Shown here: positions 25,448 to 35,383 of the stretch, in pieces
Layout: the number at the start of each line of letters is the position of its first letter
How positions within the stretch are numbered: the stretch's first letter is position 1
From: Bordetella sp. FB-8
GTDB lineage: Bacteria > Pseudomonadota > Gammaproteobacteria > Burkholderiales > Burkholderiaceae_B
Assembly: GCF_000382185.1 (NCBI RefSeq)
Contig: NZ_KB907784.1
Coordinates: 1,761,633 to 1,825,632, forward strand
Length of the DNA: 64,000 bases
Reading direction: 5' to 3'
Notes under the pieces: model-generated
Databases searched by the model: none
Told to the model about the DNA's origin: nothing
What the model saw: only the letters and a program-made list of their open reading frames with translations
Translations under genes and position numbers: made by a program

Positions 25448-25747
25448 GGGCGGGTATCCCACGAATCCGACAATGCAAGGATGCGCTTTTCTTGCGAAGC
25501 ACGGAACTGACGAAGCGGATGCGTGCTTTCGTGCGGAAACACGAAGGCGCAAGCCATCGAATCCGTACATGCGCAGAAGAGCGAAAGCGGAATTGTGCAG
25601 GCCAGGAAAAGCACGGATACGGTTCCCTGATTCTGTCGGAATCCGCCGATGCGGATTTCCGTAAAGGCACGGAAGCGAACCTAAATTGCTGCCAATGAGT
25701 TAAAGATAACGTGGTTTTAATTGTCCCGCGATTGGACGCTTCTGTCC
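25448..25747. promoter_or_regulatory. Divergent control region between DUF2958 and XRE genes
   Basis: About 300 bases without a gene, less GC-rich than the surroundings. It contains an inverted repeat around 25637-25660 (GGAATCCG, 6 bases, CGGATTTCC) and several short related motifs with CGGA/TCCG cores. The AT-rich end (25690-25730) probably holds the XRE promoter; the XRE protein may bind here. Confidence 0.4.
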
Positions 25748-26038
25748 ATGCAGAAGCGATCCGTCCAACCCGGCCGTCCGGCCGGTGCTACCACCTTCGA
25801 TGCCGAACTGGCGCAAGCCTTCGGCGCGGCGGTGCGCGCACTGCGAACGGAACGCGGGATTGCGCAGGAATCGCTGGCCAACCTGGCCGGCATCGAGCGT
25901 TCCCATATGGGGAAGGTCGAGCGCGGCGAGCACATGCCCACGCTGGCGATCATCTTCAAGATCGCCAGCGCGCTTAAATGCAGTACAGCCGTGGTGATGA
26001 CCGAAACGGAACGCCAGCTCGCGGCGTCCGAAGCGTAG
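25748..26038 (+). CDS. XRE-family transcriptional regulator
   Basis: About 96 residues. A lambda-repressor-like helix-turn-helix is clear: GAAVRALRTERGIAQESLANLAGIERSHMGKVERGEHMP. In Tn4371-like elements such a regulator lies near DUF736/parB and controls the maintenance or transfer genes. I take the ATG at 25748 (MQKRSVQPGRPAG); a TTG nine codons upstream is possible. It reads against DUF736, convergent with it. Confidence 0.88.
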   Translation: MQKRSVQPGRPAGATTFDAELAQAFGAAVRALRTERGIAQESLANLAGIERSHMGKVERGEHMPTLAIIFKIASALKCSTAVVMTETERQLAASEA

Positions 26039-26089
26039 GCGTCACACGGCAAGCGCCCCGCCGCAAGGGACGGGGCGCGGTGGGCGGCG

Positions 26090-26407
26090 TCAGTCCGCCT
26101 GCTGCGGCTTGCTGCGCGACCAGATCAGGTCGTGCGTGCCGTCCTCGCCTTCGATCAGGCGGGCATAGACCGTTGCCGGGAACGAAGGATCGTCCAGGGT
26201 CACGGACACGTAGGGCCGTTCGGCCTTGCTGACTTTCTTCCACGCCGCGCCGATGTCGTGACCCGCCGCCTGCACGCGGAAGTCGGGGGCGTTCTCGCTG
26301 TCGCCCTTGTCGTTGGGAACCAGCTTGACCTTGACGTTGAACGTCAGGGTGCGAAGCGTGCCGGTGAAGCCGTCTTTCTCTGCGGTGAAGGTGCCGATGT
26401 TAGCCAT
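26090..26407 (-). CDS. DUF736-family protein
   Basis: 105 residues beginning [20 protein letters not shown], the unmistakable DUF736 opening, with the conserved [24 protein letters not shown]. These small proteins are a hallmark of ICEs and conjugative plasmids of Proteobacteria; function unknown. A good AAGGAG site precedes the ATG at 26407. Confidence 0.85.
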   Translation of the reverse strand: MANIGTFTAEKDGFTGTLRTLTFNVKVKLVPNDKGDSENAPDFRVQAAGHDIGAAWKKVSKAERPYVSVTLDDPSFPATVYARLIEGEDGTHDLIWSRSKPQQAD

Positions 26408-27123
26408 GATGTTTCTCCTTTCGGGTTGAACAAGGTCGCGCCAGTGCGTCCTTGTTGTGAACCGGCCGGCGGGGGATGGGCGGGTCGCACCGCTTGCGGT
26501 CGCAATGCAGTGGAGAACCTGGAAGCGAAAAGAATTTGTCCCGCGAGGAATGCGCGCAGCGCAGGGGAAATTGTTTTCGCTGGAAGGTTGCGGCCATGAA
26601 GCCCAAGGCGCAGCCGTGCCTTCGCCAGATTCACGACAAGCCAAGGACGCACAGGCCGCCCGCACCCGAAAGGAGACATGGCCGACCTCGGCATTTCCGC
26701 GTGACGGCTTTACCGGCTTGCGCCCTGACGCGGGCAAGGGCAATCGCCAGCGACAAGGCAAGAACGCCACCTGCCGCCAGCAGGCGGCCATCGTGGTTGA
26801 GGCGTGGCGTGGAAGCTCCATCGCAAGACCGGGCGGCGTGTCGGTGAACCGTCCTTCGTGACGGACAGGCGGCGAACCGTCAGCGTCGAGGACGGCACGC
26901 TTTGGCACAACCTGCCGCAGCAAGCCGGGGCGTAGCCCACAAGCCCCGTCTCTTGCGGCGGGGCGCGATTAGAACCCTGCCCGCGCCAGCGGGCACCGAT
27001 TCGCTGTGGCGCGCAAGGCTATTGCGCGCCCGCCGCGTCGCCGCCTGGTCAAAGGCGGCGACGCGGCGGTTTTGGGGTGGACGTTGAATCCGGGCGCGGC
27101 AGACTTGCCGCGCCCGGTTCGGG
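26408..27123. other. Non-coding stretch between DUF736 and parB
   Basis: About 720 bases in which I find no credible gene. It holds several GC-rich hairpins: a perfect 15-bp stem at 27031-27068 (CGCCGCGTCGCCGCC, 8-base loop) and a 12-bp stem near 27094-27121 (CCGGGCGCGGCA / TGCCGCGCCCGG). The first half carries Tn4371-like leader DNA for DUF736. An origin-of-transfer function cannot be excluded. Confidence 0.45.
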
Positions 27124-27150
27124 TAAAAACCCCGGCGCGGTGCGCCGGGG
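27124..27150 (-). terminator. Intrinsic terminator after parB
   Basis: Read on the minus strand, a 9-bp stem CCCCGGCGC/GCGCCGGGG with a 3-base loop is followed by a T-run (AAAAA at 27125-27129 on the + strand). It lies 14 bases beyond the parB stop codon. Confidence 0.82.
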
Positions 27151-27163
27151 CCATGCTGCGGCC

Positions 27164-29215
27164 TCACGCGGCCAGCGCGTGCGCTTCCTCCACCTCGGCG
27201 GCATCGTCTGGCGCATCCGCTTCGTCCTTCGCCTCGGGCGCACCTTCCGGCTCGGTGTGGTGGTCGATCTGGAACACGGCGGGCATCCAGCCGGTGCCAT
27301 CCGCCAGCCGTTCCGCTTCGCTGGCAATGTCGGCCTTCTTCAACTTCGCCAGCCGGGTGACGCTCGACGGTGCGAACGCGCCCACGGCTTCCAGAATCGC
27401 GGGCTTGGCGATGTGGCGGAAATAGCCCTCGGCGGTCGGCTTCCACCATGCCGCCATGTCCAACTCCACGGCCTGCGCCAGTTCCGCCGCGCCGGATTGC
27501 TGCTGCGAAGCGCGAGGCGTTACCACGTCCACCGTGGACGCCACGCACACGGCCAGCAGGCGCACCAGCTCGTCTTGCGACTTCGCCTGCAACGCGGCGA
27601 ACAGGTCGGCGCTGTCCTGCGGCAAGGCTTCGCCTGCGACTTCCTGCAATTCGCGCAGCGCCACGGCGGCAGGCGATTCCGGCATGTCCGGGGCCATGTC
27701 TTCCAGTCGGTCTTGCACTTTCAGGCTCACGCCGAACGGCAAGCCGTCGCGGTGGTATCCATCCTGCAAGACGATCCGCACCATGCCATGCACCAACGCG
27801 GCCAGCGCAACGTGCGGATGCCGTGCGACTTCGATTTGCAGCGCCGCTGTGCGGTGGGCGCTCAACCGCTGCGCCAGCCGGTCGGACAGGCTCGCGGTCT
27901 TGGGCGCGTCGCCTTCGTCGTGGCCTTCCTCGTCGTTCGCACCGTCGCCTGCACTGAAACCCTGCCGCAGCTTTTCCAGCGTCCGCAACGCCTTCGCCTC
28001 GGCCTCGCGCAGCAGACCGCGATGAATCACGGCTTCGCCTTCGCGGTCGAGCGTGACGATGGCACCGGCCACGGCGCGCACGTCCGGGGCGTAGTCGCGC
28101 AAGCCTTCTTCGATGGCTTGCAGTTCCTCGGCCACCTGCTCGCGGCGCGGTTCCAACGCCTCGGTCTTGTCCTCGTCCTCGGCGTCGTAGGCAGCTTCCA
28201 GTTCGGTGTCGAGCTTATCGAGACGGGTTTGCAGGGACGCGATACGGCGGGTTTCGCGGGCGGTCGGCTCGCGGCGCTGGCGCGGTGCGTTCTGGAACGT
28301 CTGGCGGTCGGCGTGGCTCATGTGCGGCACGGCTTCCACCCACGCCCAGCCCTCGGCGCGCACGTCCTCGGCCTGCGCGTCCAGCTTGCCGCGTACCAGC
28401 ATTTCCAGCAGCGCGGCGTCGGTGAGGTAGGTTCCGGCATCGCCTTCCGCGAACAGGTCGCGGCGGATACCGCCACCGGCCTGCGTGTAGGTGTCCAGCC
28501 CGACGAAACGCACCAGCGGATGCGTGGCGGTGATTTCGCGCTCGGTCAGGCGGTCGCGCAGCGCGGATGCGCCGCGCTGCCATTCGGGCGCACCGTAGTA
28601 CGCGGCTTCCTGCGCGGCGTGGTCGTCGGTGATGGTCAAGGCCATCAACTGTTCCAGCGTGGCGGCTCCGGTGCGGTAGTCGGCCAGCAGGCGCGGCGAG
28701 ACGTTGGCGAGCTTGAGACGGCGCTGCACGACCAGCGGGGACACGCCGAAGTCGGCGGCAATGTCCTCGATGGGACGGCCTTCCTTGACCAGCGCGGCGA
28801 AGGCCGCGAACTGGTCGGCGGGGTGCATGGCCTCGCGCTGCACGTTCTCGGCGAGGCTGACAGTACGGGCGGAAGCATCGGCCACCAGCAGGCACGGCAC
28901 GTCGTAGTCGGCAGCGACGCGCTTCTTCTTCGCCAGCAGCTTCAACGCGGTCAGGCGGCGGTCGCCCGCGACGACTTCGTACTGCTCGCCATCGGCGGAC
29001 AGGATGACGATGAGGTTTTGCAGCAGGCCGACGCGGGCGATGCTCGCGGCCAGTTCGGGGATGGACTGGCGCGGGGTCGTGCGGACGTTGCGCTTGGAAC
29101 GGCGCGGCAACAGTTGCGACAGCGGAACCAGAATCAGGTTCTTGGTCGGGTCGGCCACTTCCAGTGGCGCGGCGGTTTCGAGGGCGATGACTTCGGTTTT
29201 GGTAACGGCGTTCAT
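27164..29215 (-). CDS. parB: ParB/RepB/Spo0J-family protein, long form
   Basis: 683 residues. The N-terminal ParB nuclease-like/CTPase domain contains LIVILSADGEQYEVVAGDRRLTALKLL and SLAENVQREAMHPADQFAAF, then a helix-turn-helix (IEDIAADFGVSPLVVQRRLKLANVS). A long C-terminal extension has an acidic coiled coil (about 345-420) and a tail rich in Glu/Asp/Ala. The long form is typical of Tn4371-like and related elements. Although far from parA here, it is the probable DNA-binding partner or a regulatory ParB. Confidence 0.9.
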   Translation of the reverse strand: MNAVTKTEVIALETAAPLEVADPTKNLILVPLSQLLPRRSKRNVRTTPRQSIPELAASIARVGLLQNLIVILSADGEQYEVVAGDRRLTALKLLAKKKRVAADYDVPCLLVADASARTVSLAENVQREAMHPADQFAAFAALVKEGRPIEDIAADFGVSPLVVQRRLKLANVSPRLLADYRTGAATLEQLMALTITDDHAAQEAAYYGAPEWQRGASALRDRLTEREITATHPLVRFVGLDTYTQAGGGIRRDLFAEGDAGTYLTDAALLEMLVRGKLDAQAEDVRAEGWAWVEAVPHMSHADRQTFQNAPRQRREPTARETRRIASLQTRLDKLDTELEAAYDAEDEDKTEALEPRREQVAEELQAIEEGLRDYAPDVRAVAGAIVTLDREGEAVIHRGLLREAEAKALRTLEKLRQGFSAGDGANDEEGHDEGDAPKTASLSDRLAQRLSAHRTAALQIEVARHPHVALAALVHGMVRIVLQDGYHRDGLPFGVSLKVQDRLEDMAPDMPESPAAVALRELQEVAGEALPQDSADLFAALQAKSQDELVRLLAVCVASTVDVVTPRASQQQSGAAELAQAVELDMAAWWKPTAEGYFRHIAKPAILEAVGAFAPSSVTRLAKLKKADIASEAERLADGTGWMPAVFQIDHHTEPEGAPEAKDEADAPDDAAEVEEAHALAA

Positions 29216-29294
29216 GGTGACAACTCCTTGCGGTTAGGGATGCAGCAGCGGGAGAAGCGGCAAGGGCTGCTGCCTGCCCCTGCCGCGTGGGGAA

Positions 29295-30119
29295 TCAGGC
29301 TTTCAACTGGCGCAGGCCATCGGCCAGCAGCCACAGGGCGCGATTCAGGCGGATGCCGTTGTCGATGCCCTGCACCGGGCGGGTGGTCTGGCGGCGACCA
29401 TTCGCGGCACGGGCGGACAGGCCGCCTTTGATGAGGTTTTCTTGGGTGCGGTTGAACACGCTCCACAGGTCGCGACGGCTGTCGTCGTGGCGGCGCGGCA
29501 TCAGGATTTGCGATTCCGTGATGGGTGCGGGCGTTGCCTCGTCGTATTTCAACGCCAGCGCAGCGCGGGCGAATACTTCCGCCTCGCCGCTGTCCAGCGT
29601 GATCGACTGCATGGCATCGCGAGATGCCTGCGCGCGGTCGAAGCCGTGCAGGACTTCGTAAGCGCCTTCGATGACGTGCCCGGCTACGTCGCCCTTGTGG
29701 GGTACGCGCACGTCCGCCACGGTGTCGCCGCAAACAAGGCCGTTCTGGCACACGAACCGGAACATGCCGGCCAGCATCTGATAACTGCTCGTCCCGTCAT
29801 GGGAGTTCAGCAGGATGATTTCGTTGGCTTCGCGGCCGTTGATCTGGCTGGCGTGGCGTAGCCGGATCATGTGCTTCGTGTAGTCGCGGCGGTCGTCCTG
29901 CCGCACGCGGGTCTGGCACACCATGAAAGGCTCGAAGCCTTCGCCGCGCAGTTCTTGCAGCACGGTCGCGGTGGGAATGTAGCTGTACCGCTCGGAACGG
30001 CTTTCGTGCGGGGCGTCCGCAAAGATAGAAGGCGCTACGGCGCGAATCTGGTCATCCGACAGCGGATAGTCGGAACGCAGTACCGGCGAGCGCGAAGCGA
30101 AACGGGAAGCGAGTTGCAT
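29295..30119 (-). CDS. DUF932-family protein
   Basis: About 274 residues opening MQLASRFASRSPVLRSDYPLS, with the DUF932 core HMIRLRHASQINGREANEIILLNSHDGTSSYQMLAGMFRFVCQNGLVCG. DUF932 proteins are common on plasmids, phages and ICEs; they resemble anti-restriction/replication accessory proteins, but the function is unsettled. It is encoded upstream of parB on the same strand with an 80-base gap. Confidence 0.82.
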   Translation of the reverse strand: MQLASRFASRSPVLRSDYPLSDDQIRAVAPSIFADAPHESRSERYSYIPTATVLQELRGEGFEPFMVCQTRVRQDDRRDYTKHMIRLRHASQINGREANEIILLNSHDGTSSYQMLAGMFRFVCQNGLVCGDTVADVRVPHKGDVAGHVIEGAYEVLHGFDRAQASRDAMQSITLDSGEAEVFARAALALKYDEATPAPITESQILMPRRHDDSRRDLWSVFNRTQENLIKGGLSARAANGRRQTTRPVQGIDNGIRLNRALWLLADGLRQLKA

Positions 30120-30711
30120 GGTCTTTCTCCTGATGAAAAGGGTTGGCTGTTCGAGCCGCACACCGGATTCCTAGATTCGGAGCCCGCCTTTCGGCGGTTC
30201 TGTGCGGTCGGCACGAGGAACCCGGTTGGCCCTGTTGCCACCGTCTTTCCTGAGTTCATCGCCCGCGACGGTCAGGAGCGCGCGGACGGGGGCCGTCAAG
30301 GAGGCAAGCGCAGGGTTGGTGCGGCCCGCAGGCGCAGCCGAGGACACGGCCCTGCGCGCCTTGACGGCACACGGACGCGGGCTACAGTCGCGGACAAGGT
30401 GATGAAGTCAGGGGAGACGGCTGGACAAGGCAACGGCCACTCCTGTGTGCCGACCGCACGCAAGCGAAGCGCGCAGGCCCGGATCGAGGAATCCGGGCCG
30501 TAGGCGTCAGCGACGGAAGCCCGTAGGGGGCGAAACTCGCGCAGCGAGGTTCGATGCGCAGCACGAGAGCGCGACCGGCCGCCTGGCCGGGGACGCCCAT
30601 CGGAAACTTCCTAAGCGTCCAGCAGCATGAGATAGCATCTCATTTGTCGGGCAAAATGCCGCGAGACCTATCCGATGCGATGGCTCAAACGATCAAAATT
30701 TGGAGGGGGCC
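30120..30711. other. Backbone/cargo boundary, no gene seen
   Basis: About 590 bases. The first 480 are GC-rich element DNA with a perfect 9-bp hairpin at 30476-30499 (GGCCCGGAT, loop CGAGGA, ATCCGGGCC). From about 30610 the composition becomes AT-richer and stays so through the cargo. I see no credible gene. This is where foreign cargo appears to have joined the conserved backbone. Confidence 0.45.
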
Positions 30712-31752
30712 TTGAAGCTTCATCTGCTTATAGATACGTGCGTCTGGCTGGATCTGGCCAAAGACTATCGGCAACTTCCGCTTCTTGATGCTGTCCTCGC
30801 CATGAAAAACGCCGGCGAACTTGAAATCGTCCTCCCTCAGATAGTGGTGGACGAATTCAACCGAAACAAAGAGCGCATCATTGCCGATAGCAAGCGCAGT
30901 CTGTCGAGTCATTTCAAGCTAGTTCGAGAAGCTATGTTGAAGTTTTCACAGGAAGAAGGGCGTGAAGACGCGCTGCGAAAACTGAATGAGGCCGATCATC
31001 GGATAGCGATCGGTGGTGAGGCGGTGAACGATGCCATCGGGATCATCGAAAAGATATTCGCGTCCACCGATCACATCGCACTCGCCGATGCCGTTAAGGC
31101 CCGAGCGGCAGATCGTGCTATCGCAAAAACCGCCCCATTTCATCGGCAACGCAATGGCATCGATGACGCCATTATCATCGAGACATACATCGATGCGCTT
31201 TCCTTTAGGTCCAATGCCGACGATGTGTACGGCTTTGTGACCCATAACATCCACGACTTCAGTGATCGCGGCGGTGACTCGCGCCTGCCGCACTCGGATC
31301 TGTCCGCGATATTCGACAACAGCAGCTCCCGATATGCGACCAGCCTTGGGCCGTTGTTAGGTGAGTTCGCCGAAGACCTGCTGGAAGAGATCAAGTTTGA
31401 ACATGAATTCAGCCAGGAACCACGCAAACTATCCGAGCTGCTAGAGGCCGAACACAGGCTTTTCAAGCAGGTTTGGTACAACCGGCATTGGAACTTGCGC
31501 ATTTCTATCGAGAGTGGCAAACACAAGCTGGTAAGTGGCGAGGCGTGGGAGAAGTTGTCGCCCAAGAAGCGGATCAATACAACCGTAGATACGGTATGGG
31601 AAGGCGCTCTTGCGGCGGCCAAGCGAGCAGAAGACGAACTTGGCTCGGACGGCATTGGTCCGTGGAGCGATTTCGAGTGGGGAATGATTAACGGCAAGCT
31701 ATCCGCCATCCGATGGATGTTGGGCGACGATTGGGACATGCTCGACACGTAA
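30712..31752 (+). CDS. PIN-domain (DUF4935-like) putative ribonuclease
   Basis: About 346 residues. The N-terminus LHLLIDTCVWLDLAK and spaced acidic residues (Asp8, Glu48, Asp151/152, Asp182/185) fit a PIN-fold metal-dependent RNase; IVLPQIVVDEFNRNKERI and NGIDDAIIIETY are typical PIN segments. The start is probably the TTG at 30712, preceded by a strong GGAGGGGG. It is the first gene of a rightward run with gajA- and gajB-like genes (75-base gap). Its role could be RNA cleavage within, or controlled by, that defence system; this is inference. Confidence 0.72.
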   Translation: MKLHLLIDTCVWLDLAKDYRQLPLLDAVLAMKNAGELEIVLPQIVVDEFNRNKERIIADSKRSLSSHFKLVREAMLKFSQEEGREDALRKLNEADHRIAIGGEAVNDAIGIIEKIFASTDHIALADAVKARAADRAIAKTAPFHRQRNGIDDAIIIETYIDALSFRSNADDVYGFVTHNIHDFSDRGGDSRLPHSDLSAIFDNSSSRYATSLGPLLGEFAEDLLEEIKFEHEFSQEPRKLSELLEAEHRLFKQVWYNRHWNLRISIESGKHKLVSGEAWEKLSPKKRINTTVDTVWEGALAAAKRAEDELGSDGIGPWSDFEWGMINGKLSAIRWMLGDDWDMLDT

Positions 31753-31827
31753 GCGCGGCCTGACAGTCGGGGGAAGACAACCTCGAACCATCGCAGGCAC
31801 ATCAAAATTTGTGACCAGGGGGCGCAA

Positions 31828-33576
31828 GTGCATTTAGCGCAGTTAACGATCTCGAATTTCCGAAAATTGCAGAAAGCAGAATTGCGATTCCAACCGGGCT
31901 TAAATGTTCTGGTGGGTGCCAACAATGTCGGGAAGACTGCTGTGGTTGACGGCTTACGGGCGTTACTTGCGGGGCACGACGAACCCTACCCCCGCCTCGA
32001 CGTCGATGACGTTCATCGACCTCACGGCGGGGCGCCCAGCGGAGACATCACGTTCCAGTACATATTCCGCGGCCTCGATGAAGACGACGAAGCCGACTTC
32101 CTGCCGGCGTTGAAGATAGATGCCGCTGGCAAGGCTGAGGCTCACATCACCATCCGCTATGCGGAAGCCGATAAGATTGGCCGACTGCGTGCCAAACGCT
32201 GGTGCGGCGATCACGAAGATGTCGGGCTGACCGCCGACATGATGGAGAATCTGCGCGGGGTGTACTTGCCACCGCTGCGTGATGCCTCCCAAAGCTTGAA
32301 ACCCAGTCGGAGTAGCCAACTTGCCCGGTTATTTCAGCTTCTGTCCGACGATGCCGGGCGGAAAGAGATCAACGAAGCACTGGAAAAGCTCGACGAAGAA
32401 CTGAAAAAGCATCAGCCGATCACCAACACCCATACAGCGATCAGGAGTCGGCACGACAGTATGCTAGGCCCGCAGTTGGCCCAGCTTCTGGAACTCGGAT
32501 TGAGCGGAAGCGACTTTCAGAGACTGGCATCCCGTCTTTCGCTCATGGTCGATGCTTTCGAGATTGAACAGAACGGCCTCGGCTTCAATAACCTGATTTT
32601 CATGGCGGTGGTCCTCAGCGAATTGGCCAAGAACCCGGAATCAAGCTATCGCGGATTGATTATTGAAGAGCCGGAAGCACATTTGCATCCTCAGCTCCAA
32701 GCCATCCTCTTGGGTTATCTGGAAACGATCAAGGCGACCGATGGAGAAAAACCCGTCCAGCTTTTCGTGACCAGCCATTCTCCGAATTTTGCCAGCATCG
32801 CCGACATCAACAGCTTGGCCTGTCTGGTGGATACGGGAAGCACGGTCGAAACCTTCTTCCCCCGCGACGTTGCCTTCGAAAAAGGGAAGCGCGAGAAGTT
32901 GGAGCGTTACCTCGATGTGACGCGCGCAGAGATCTTTTTTGCCCGTCGTGTCATCTTCGTAGAAGGCGCCGCAGAACTGATGCTGGTCAGTGTGTTGGCC
33001 GAAAAAGCCGGATACAAGCTACGCGAGCATGGCGTAAGTCTTATCAGCGTCGAGGGACTGAACTTCGACTCCTTCCTTCCCTTGTTCGGCGAGAATGCCT
33101 TGAAGATCCCCGTTTCCGTGGTAACTGACGCGGACCCCGTGGACACGCCTGCCGACGGAAGCGAACCCAAGACGCTGTATCCCGCTGCCGGCGATACTGT
33201 CAAGGTATCTGACAATACGGCCAAGATGAAGCAAAGCGAGGACACACTCGTCAAGATTTTTCACGGAGTGAAGACACTGGAGTACGACTTGGCCCTGCAT
33301 GAAGATAATCGTTCGGCCATGCTCAAAGCACTCAAGGAGCTGCATCCAAAGATAGGCGAAGCCGTCGAGACTGCGGTTAACGCAGCCACTGGAGACGCCG
33401 ACAAAGCACGCCTCCTGTTCAGCGGCATGTTTGAGCGCACGCAGAGCAACGTCCAAAAAGGGAGATTCGGTCAGGCTCTCGCTCAAGTTCTGACTGAGGG
33501 AGCCGCATGCACCGTACCCGAGTATATCCGCTTAGCCATTGAGCACGCCTGCCAGAAGACAGCGGAGCATCCATGA
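31828..33576 (+). CDS. gajA: Gabija GajA-like OLD-family ATPase/TOPRIM nuclease
   Basis: 582 residues, the size of known GajA. The ABC-type ATPase domain has Walker A GANNVGKT (30-37), Walker B GLIIEEPEAHLHP (276-288) and a switch histidine in TSHSPNF (315-321). The TOPRIM nuclease domain follows, with VIFVEGAAE (Glu379, Glu383), VVTDADP (Asp434, Asp436) and TLEYDLAL. In Gabija, GajA is a nucleotide-sensing DNA endonuclease that works with GajB. Translation probably starts at the GTG at 31828. The stop overlaps the gajB start by ATGA. An unrelated OLD nuclease is the alternative, but the paired helicase argues for Gabija. Confidence 0.85.
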   Translation: MHLAQLTISNFRKLQKAELRFQPGLNVLVGANNVGKTAVVDGLRALLAGHDEPYPRLDVDDVHRPHGGAPSGDITFQYIFRGLDEDDEADFLPALKIDAAGKAEAHITIRYAEADKIGRLRAKRWCGDHEDVGLTADMMENLRGVYLPPLRDASQSLKPSRSSQLARLFQLLSDDAGRKEINEALEKLDEELKKHQPITNTHTAIRSRHDSMLGPQLAQLLELGLSGSDFQRLASRLSLMVDAFEIEQNGLGFNNLIFMAVVLSELAKNPESSYRGLIIEEPEAHLHPQLQAILLGYLETIKATDGEKPVQLFVTSHSPNFASIADINSLACLVDTGSTVETFFPRDVAFEKGKREKLERYLDVTRAEIFFARRVIFVEGAAELMLVSVLAEKAGYKLREHGVSLISVEGLNFDSFLPLFGENALKIPVSVVTDADPVDTPADGSEPKTLYPAAGDTVKVSDNTAKMKQSEDTLVKIFHGVKTLEYDLALHEDNRSAMLKALKELHPKIGEAVETAVNAATGDADKARLLFSGMFERTQSNVQKGRFGQALAQVLTEGAACTVPEYIRLAIEHACQKTAEHP

Positions 33577-35321
33577 CGGAGCTTTCCCCGGAACAGTCGG
33601 CGATTGTCGATGCGGCGCTTGCACCCATGTCTGTCATCGCGTGTGCAGGCAGCGGAAAAACGCTGACATCGGTTCGACGGCTCGCGGAAATACGCCGGCA
33701 ACTTGGCGACCATCGAGGACGGGTTGCGTTGCTTTCATTCTCCAATGTGGCTGTGGATACTTTCCGACAGAACTACCAGGTGCTGCTCAAGGAAATGTCT
33801 GTTGGCACTGGTGGCCACCGTGTTGACATCGATACGCTGGATGGATTCATCGCGCGCCATGTGCTTCACCCACATGCCCATCAAACGATGGGGGCGACGC
33901 AGGCCGCCTTTCTCGTCATGGGTGGCGAGTCGTTTCTAAACGGATTTACGTTCAAGCCAGGGAATTATCCCGTCAGCATCACGAACATGCAGGTCGGCGC
34001 ACGCACGTCTGGCGTCTATTTCTATTACGTGAACAACGATCAGGTGGTGGAGCTGAATCAAAGCGACGCATCCAAGCTCGTGCATCGACTAGGGAAGACG
34101 GGCGCCTACACGCACAATCTTGGTCGTTACTGGTGCTACCGAACGCTGCAAGAACAGCCGGTCATCCTGCGAGCCTTGGCTCGCCGGTATCCGCACATTC
34201 TTATCGACGAGGCGCAGGATATTGGCACGCTCCACCAAGCCATCCTCGAACAACTCATCGGCGCCGGCGTACGAGTCTCGCTGATCGGAGACCCCAACCA
34301 AGGTATCTACGAATTCGCTGGGGCAAACGGCGCGTTTCTCTCTCAGTATGGCGGGCGCACTGGAGTCACGGACCTTGGATTGACCCGAAACTATCGGTCT
34401 GTTCCGCCGCTCGTCAAACTGGCAAACAAGTTGTCCGCACGCAATGATGTGCCCGATCGAAAAGCACCTGATACCACGCATGGCGCATTCTTCATTCCGT
34501 ACAAAACCGCCGATCGCGATAAAGTTGTCACCGCCTTCCAGGCGGCGGTGCTTGCAGCAGAACTGAAAGTCGAACGATCCGCGGTGCTATGCCGTGGCCG
34601 CGACCTTGCTGACAAGCTGGCTGGCAACGATTCCCCGGCCGGTCAAGGAACAGTGAAGGGGTTTGCTCAGGCTGCCATTGCCCGTGACAAAAAGCAGGAC
34701 TATTTAGGCGCCTTCAAGGGCGTAGCCACATGCATCGTTAGCCTCCTTGCTGATCCGCCGAAGGGGTTGGTGGCCTCGATAACTCAGCCCGCACGATACC
34801 CCGAGGCCCAAAGTCTGCGGCGCCTCATCTGGCGATTTGCGCGAAATCCCGATACGGGCTTGCCGTCCACGACACTTTCGGCCGACACGGAATGGCATCC
34901 GCAACTACTCACCAGAGTGAAGGCATTGCTCGCCATCTTGGAAAGCGATCACGGTCTAAAGCCTACCGACAATATCGGCATGAAGTTGGCGAAAAAGAGC
35001 TTGCCTAATGCCCCGTTAGCCGTTGCTGCCGACCTCGCCGCGCCCAGCGCCGCTCGGGTCCGCGTGGATACTGTTCACCAGGCAAAGGGCGAAAGCCTAG
35101 ATGCCGTGCTCTACATGGCAAACAAGGAGCACGTTTCGGCGCTGCTGGGCGGAGTCAAATCCGAGGTCGGACGCATTGGCTATGTAGCCGTGACCCGCGC
35201 CCGAAACCTCTTGTGGCTAGGCGTTCCTTCCAATGCGCTGGCGGAGTTGCGCCAATGTTTGATAGAGCATGGGTTTCAGGAAGTTGGCATCCCTTCGGCT
35301 ACAACCGATCCGAGTCAATGA
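33573..35321 (+). CDS. gajB: Gabija GajB-like UvrD/PcrA-type helicase
   Basis: 582 residues, longer than the roughly 500 of the first described GajB. Superfamily 1 helicase motifs are in order: Walker A CAGSGKT (24-30), Walker B HILIDEAQD (208-216), GDPNQGIYEF (239-248), TRNYRS (271-276), TVHQAKGES (500-508) and AVTRAR (539-544). It is translationally coupled to gajA. In Gabija the helicase-like subunit senses DNA ends made during phage infection and activates GajA complexes. Confidence 0.85.
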   Translation: MTELSPEQSAIVDAALAPMSVIACAGSGKTLTSVRRLAEIRRQLGDHRGRVALLSFSNVAVDTFRQNYQVLLKEMSVGTGGHRVDIDTLDGFIARHVLHPHAHQTMGATQAAFLVMGGESFLNGFTFKPGNYPVSITNMQVGARTSGVYFYYVNNDQVVELNQSDASKLVHRLGKTGAYTHNLGRYWCYRTLQEQPVILRALARRYPHILIDEAQDIGTLHQAILEQLIGAGVRVSLIGDPNQGIYEFAGANGAFLSQYGGRTGVTDLGLTRNYRSVPPLVKLANKLSARNDVPDRKAPDTTHGAFFIPYKTADRDKVVTAFQAAVLAAELKVERSAVLCRGRDLADKLAGNDSPAGQGTVKGFAQAAIARDKKQDYLGAFKGVATCIVSLLADPPKGLVASITQPARYPEAQSLRRLIWRFARNPDTGLPSTTLSADTEWHPQLLTRVKALLAILESDHGLKPTDNIGMKLAKKSLPNAPLAVAADLAAPSAARVRVDTVHQAKGESLDAVLYMANKEHVSALLGGVKSEVGRIGYVAVTRARNLLWLGVPSNALAELRQCLIEHGFQEVGIPSATTDPSQ

Positions 35322-35383
35322 AACACCGAATCTGCTGCAATCAGACGATCAAATAAGGACGTACACCCAAGGAGTCCGCGATA

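Noticed and set aside
27077..29431. 784-codon open frame antisense to parB
   Set aside because: Gln/Arg/His-rich translation with no recognisable motif; parB on the other strand is clear.
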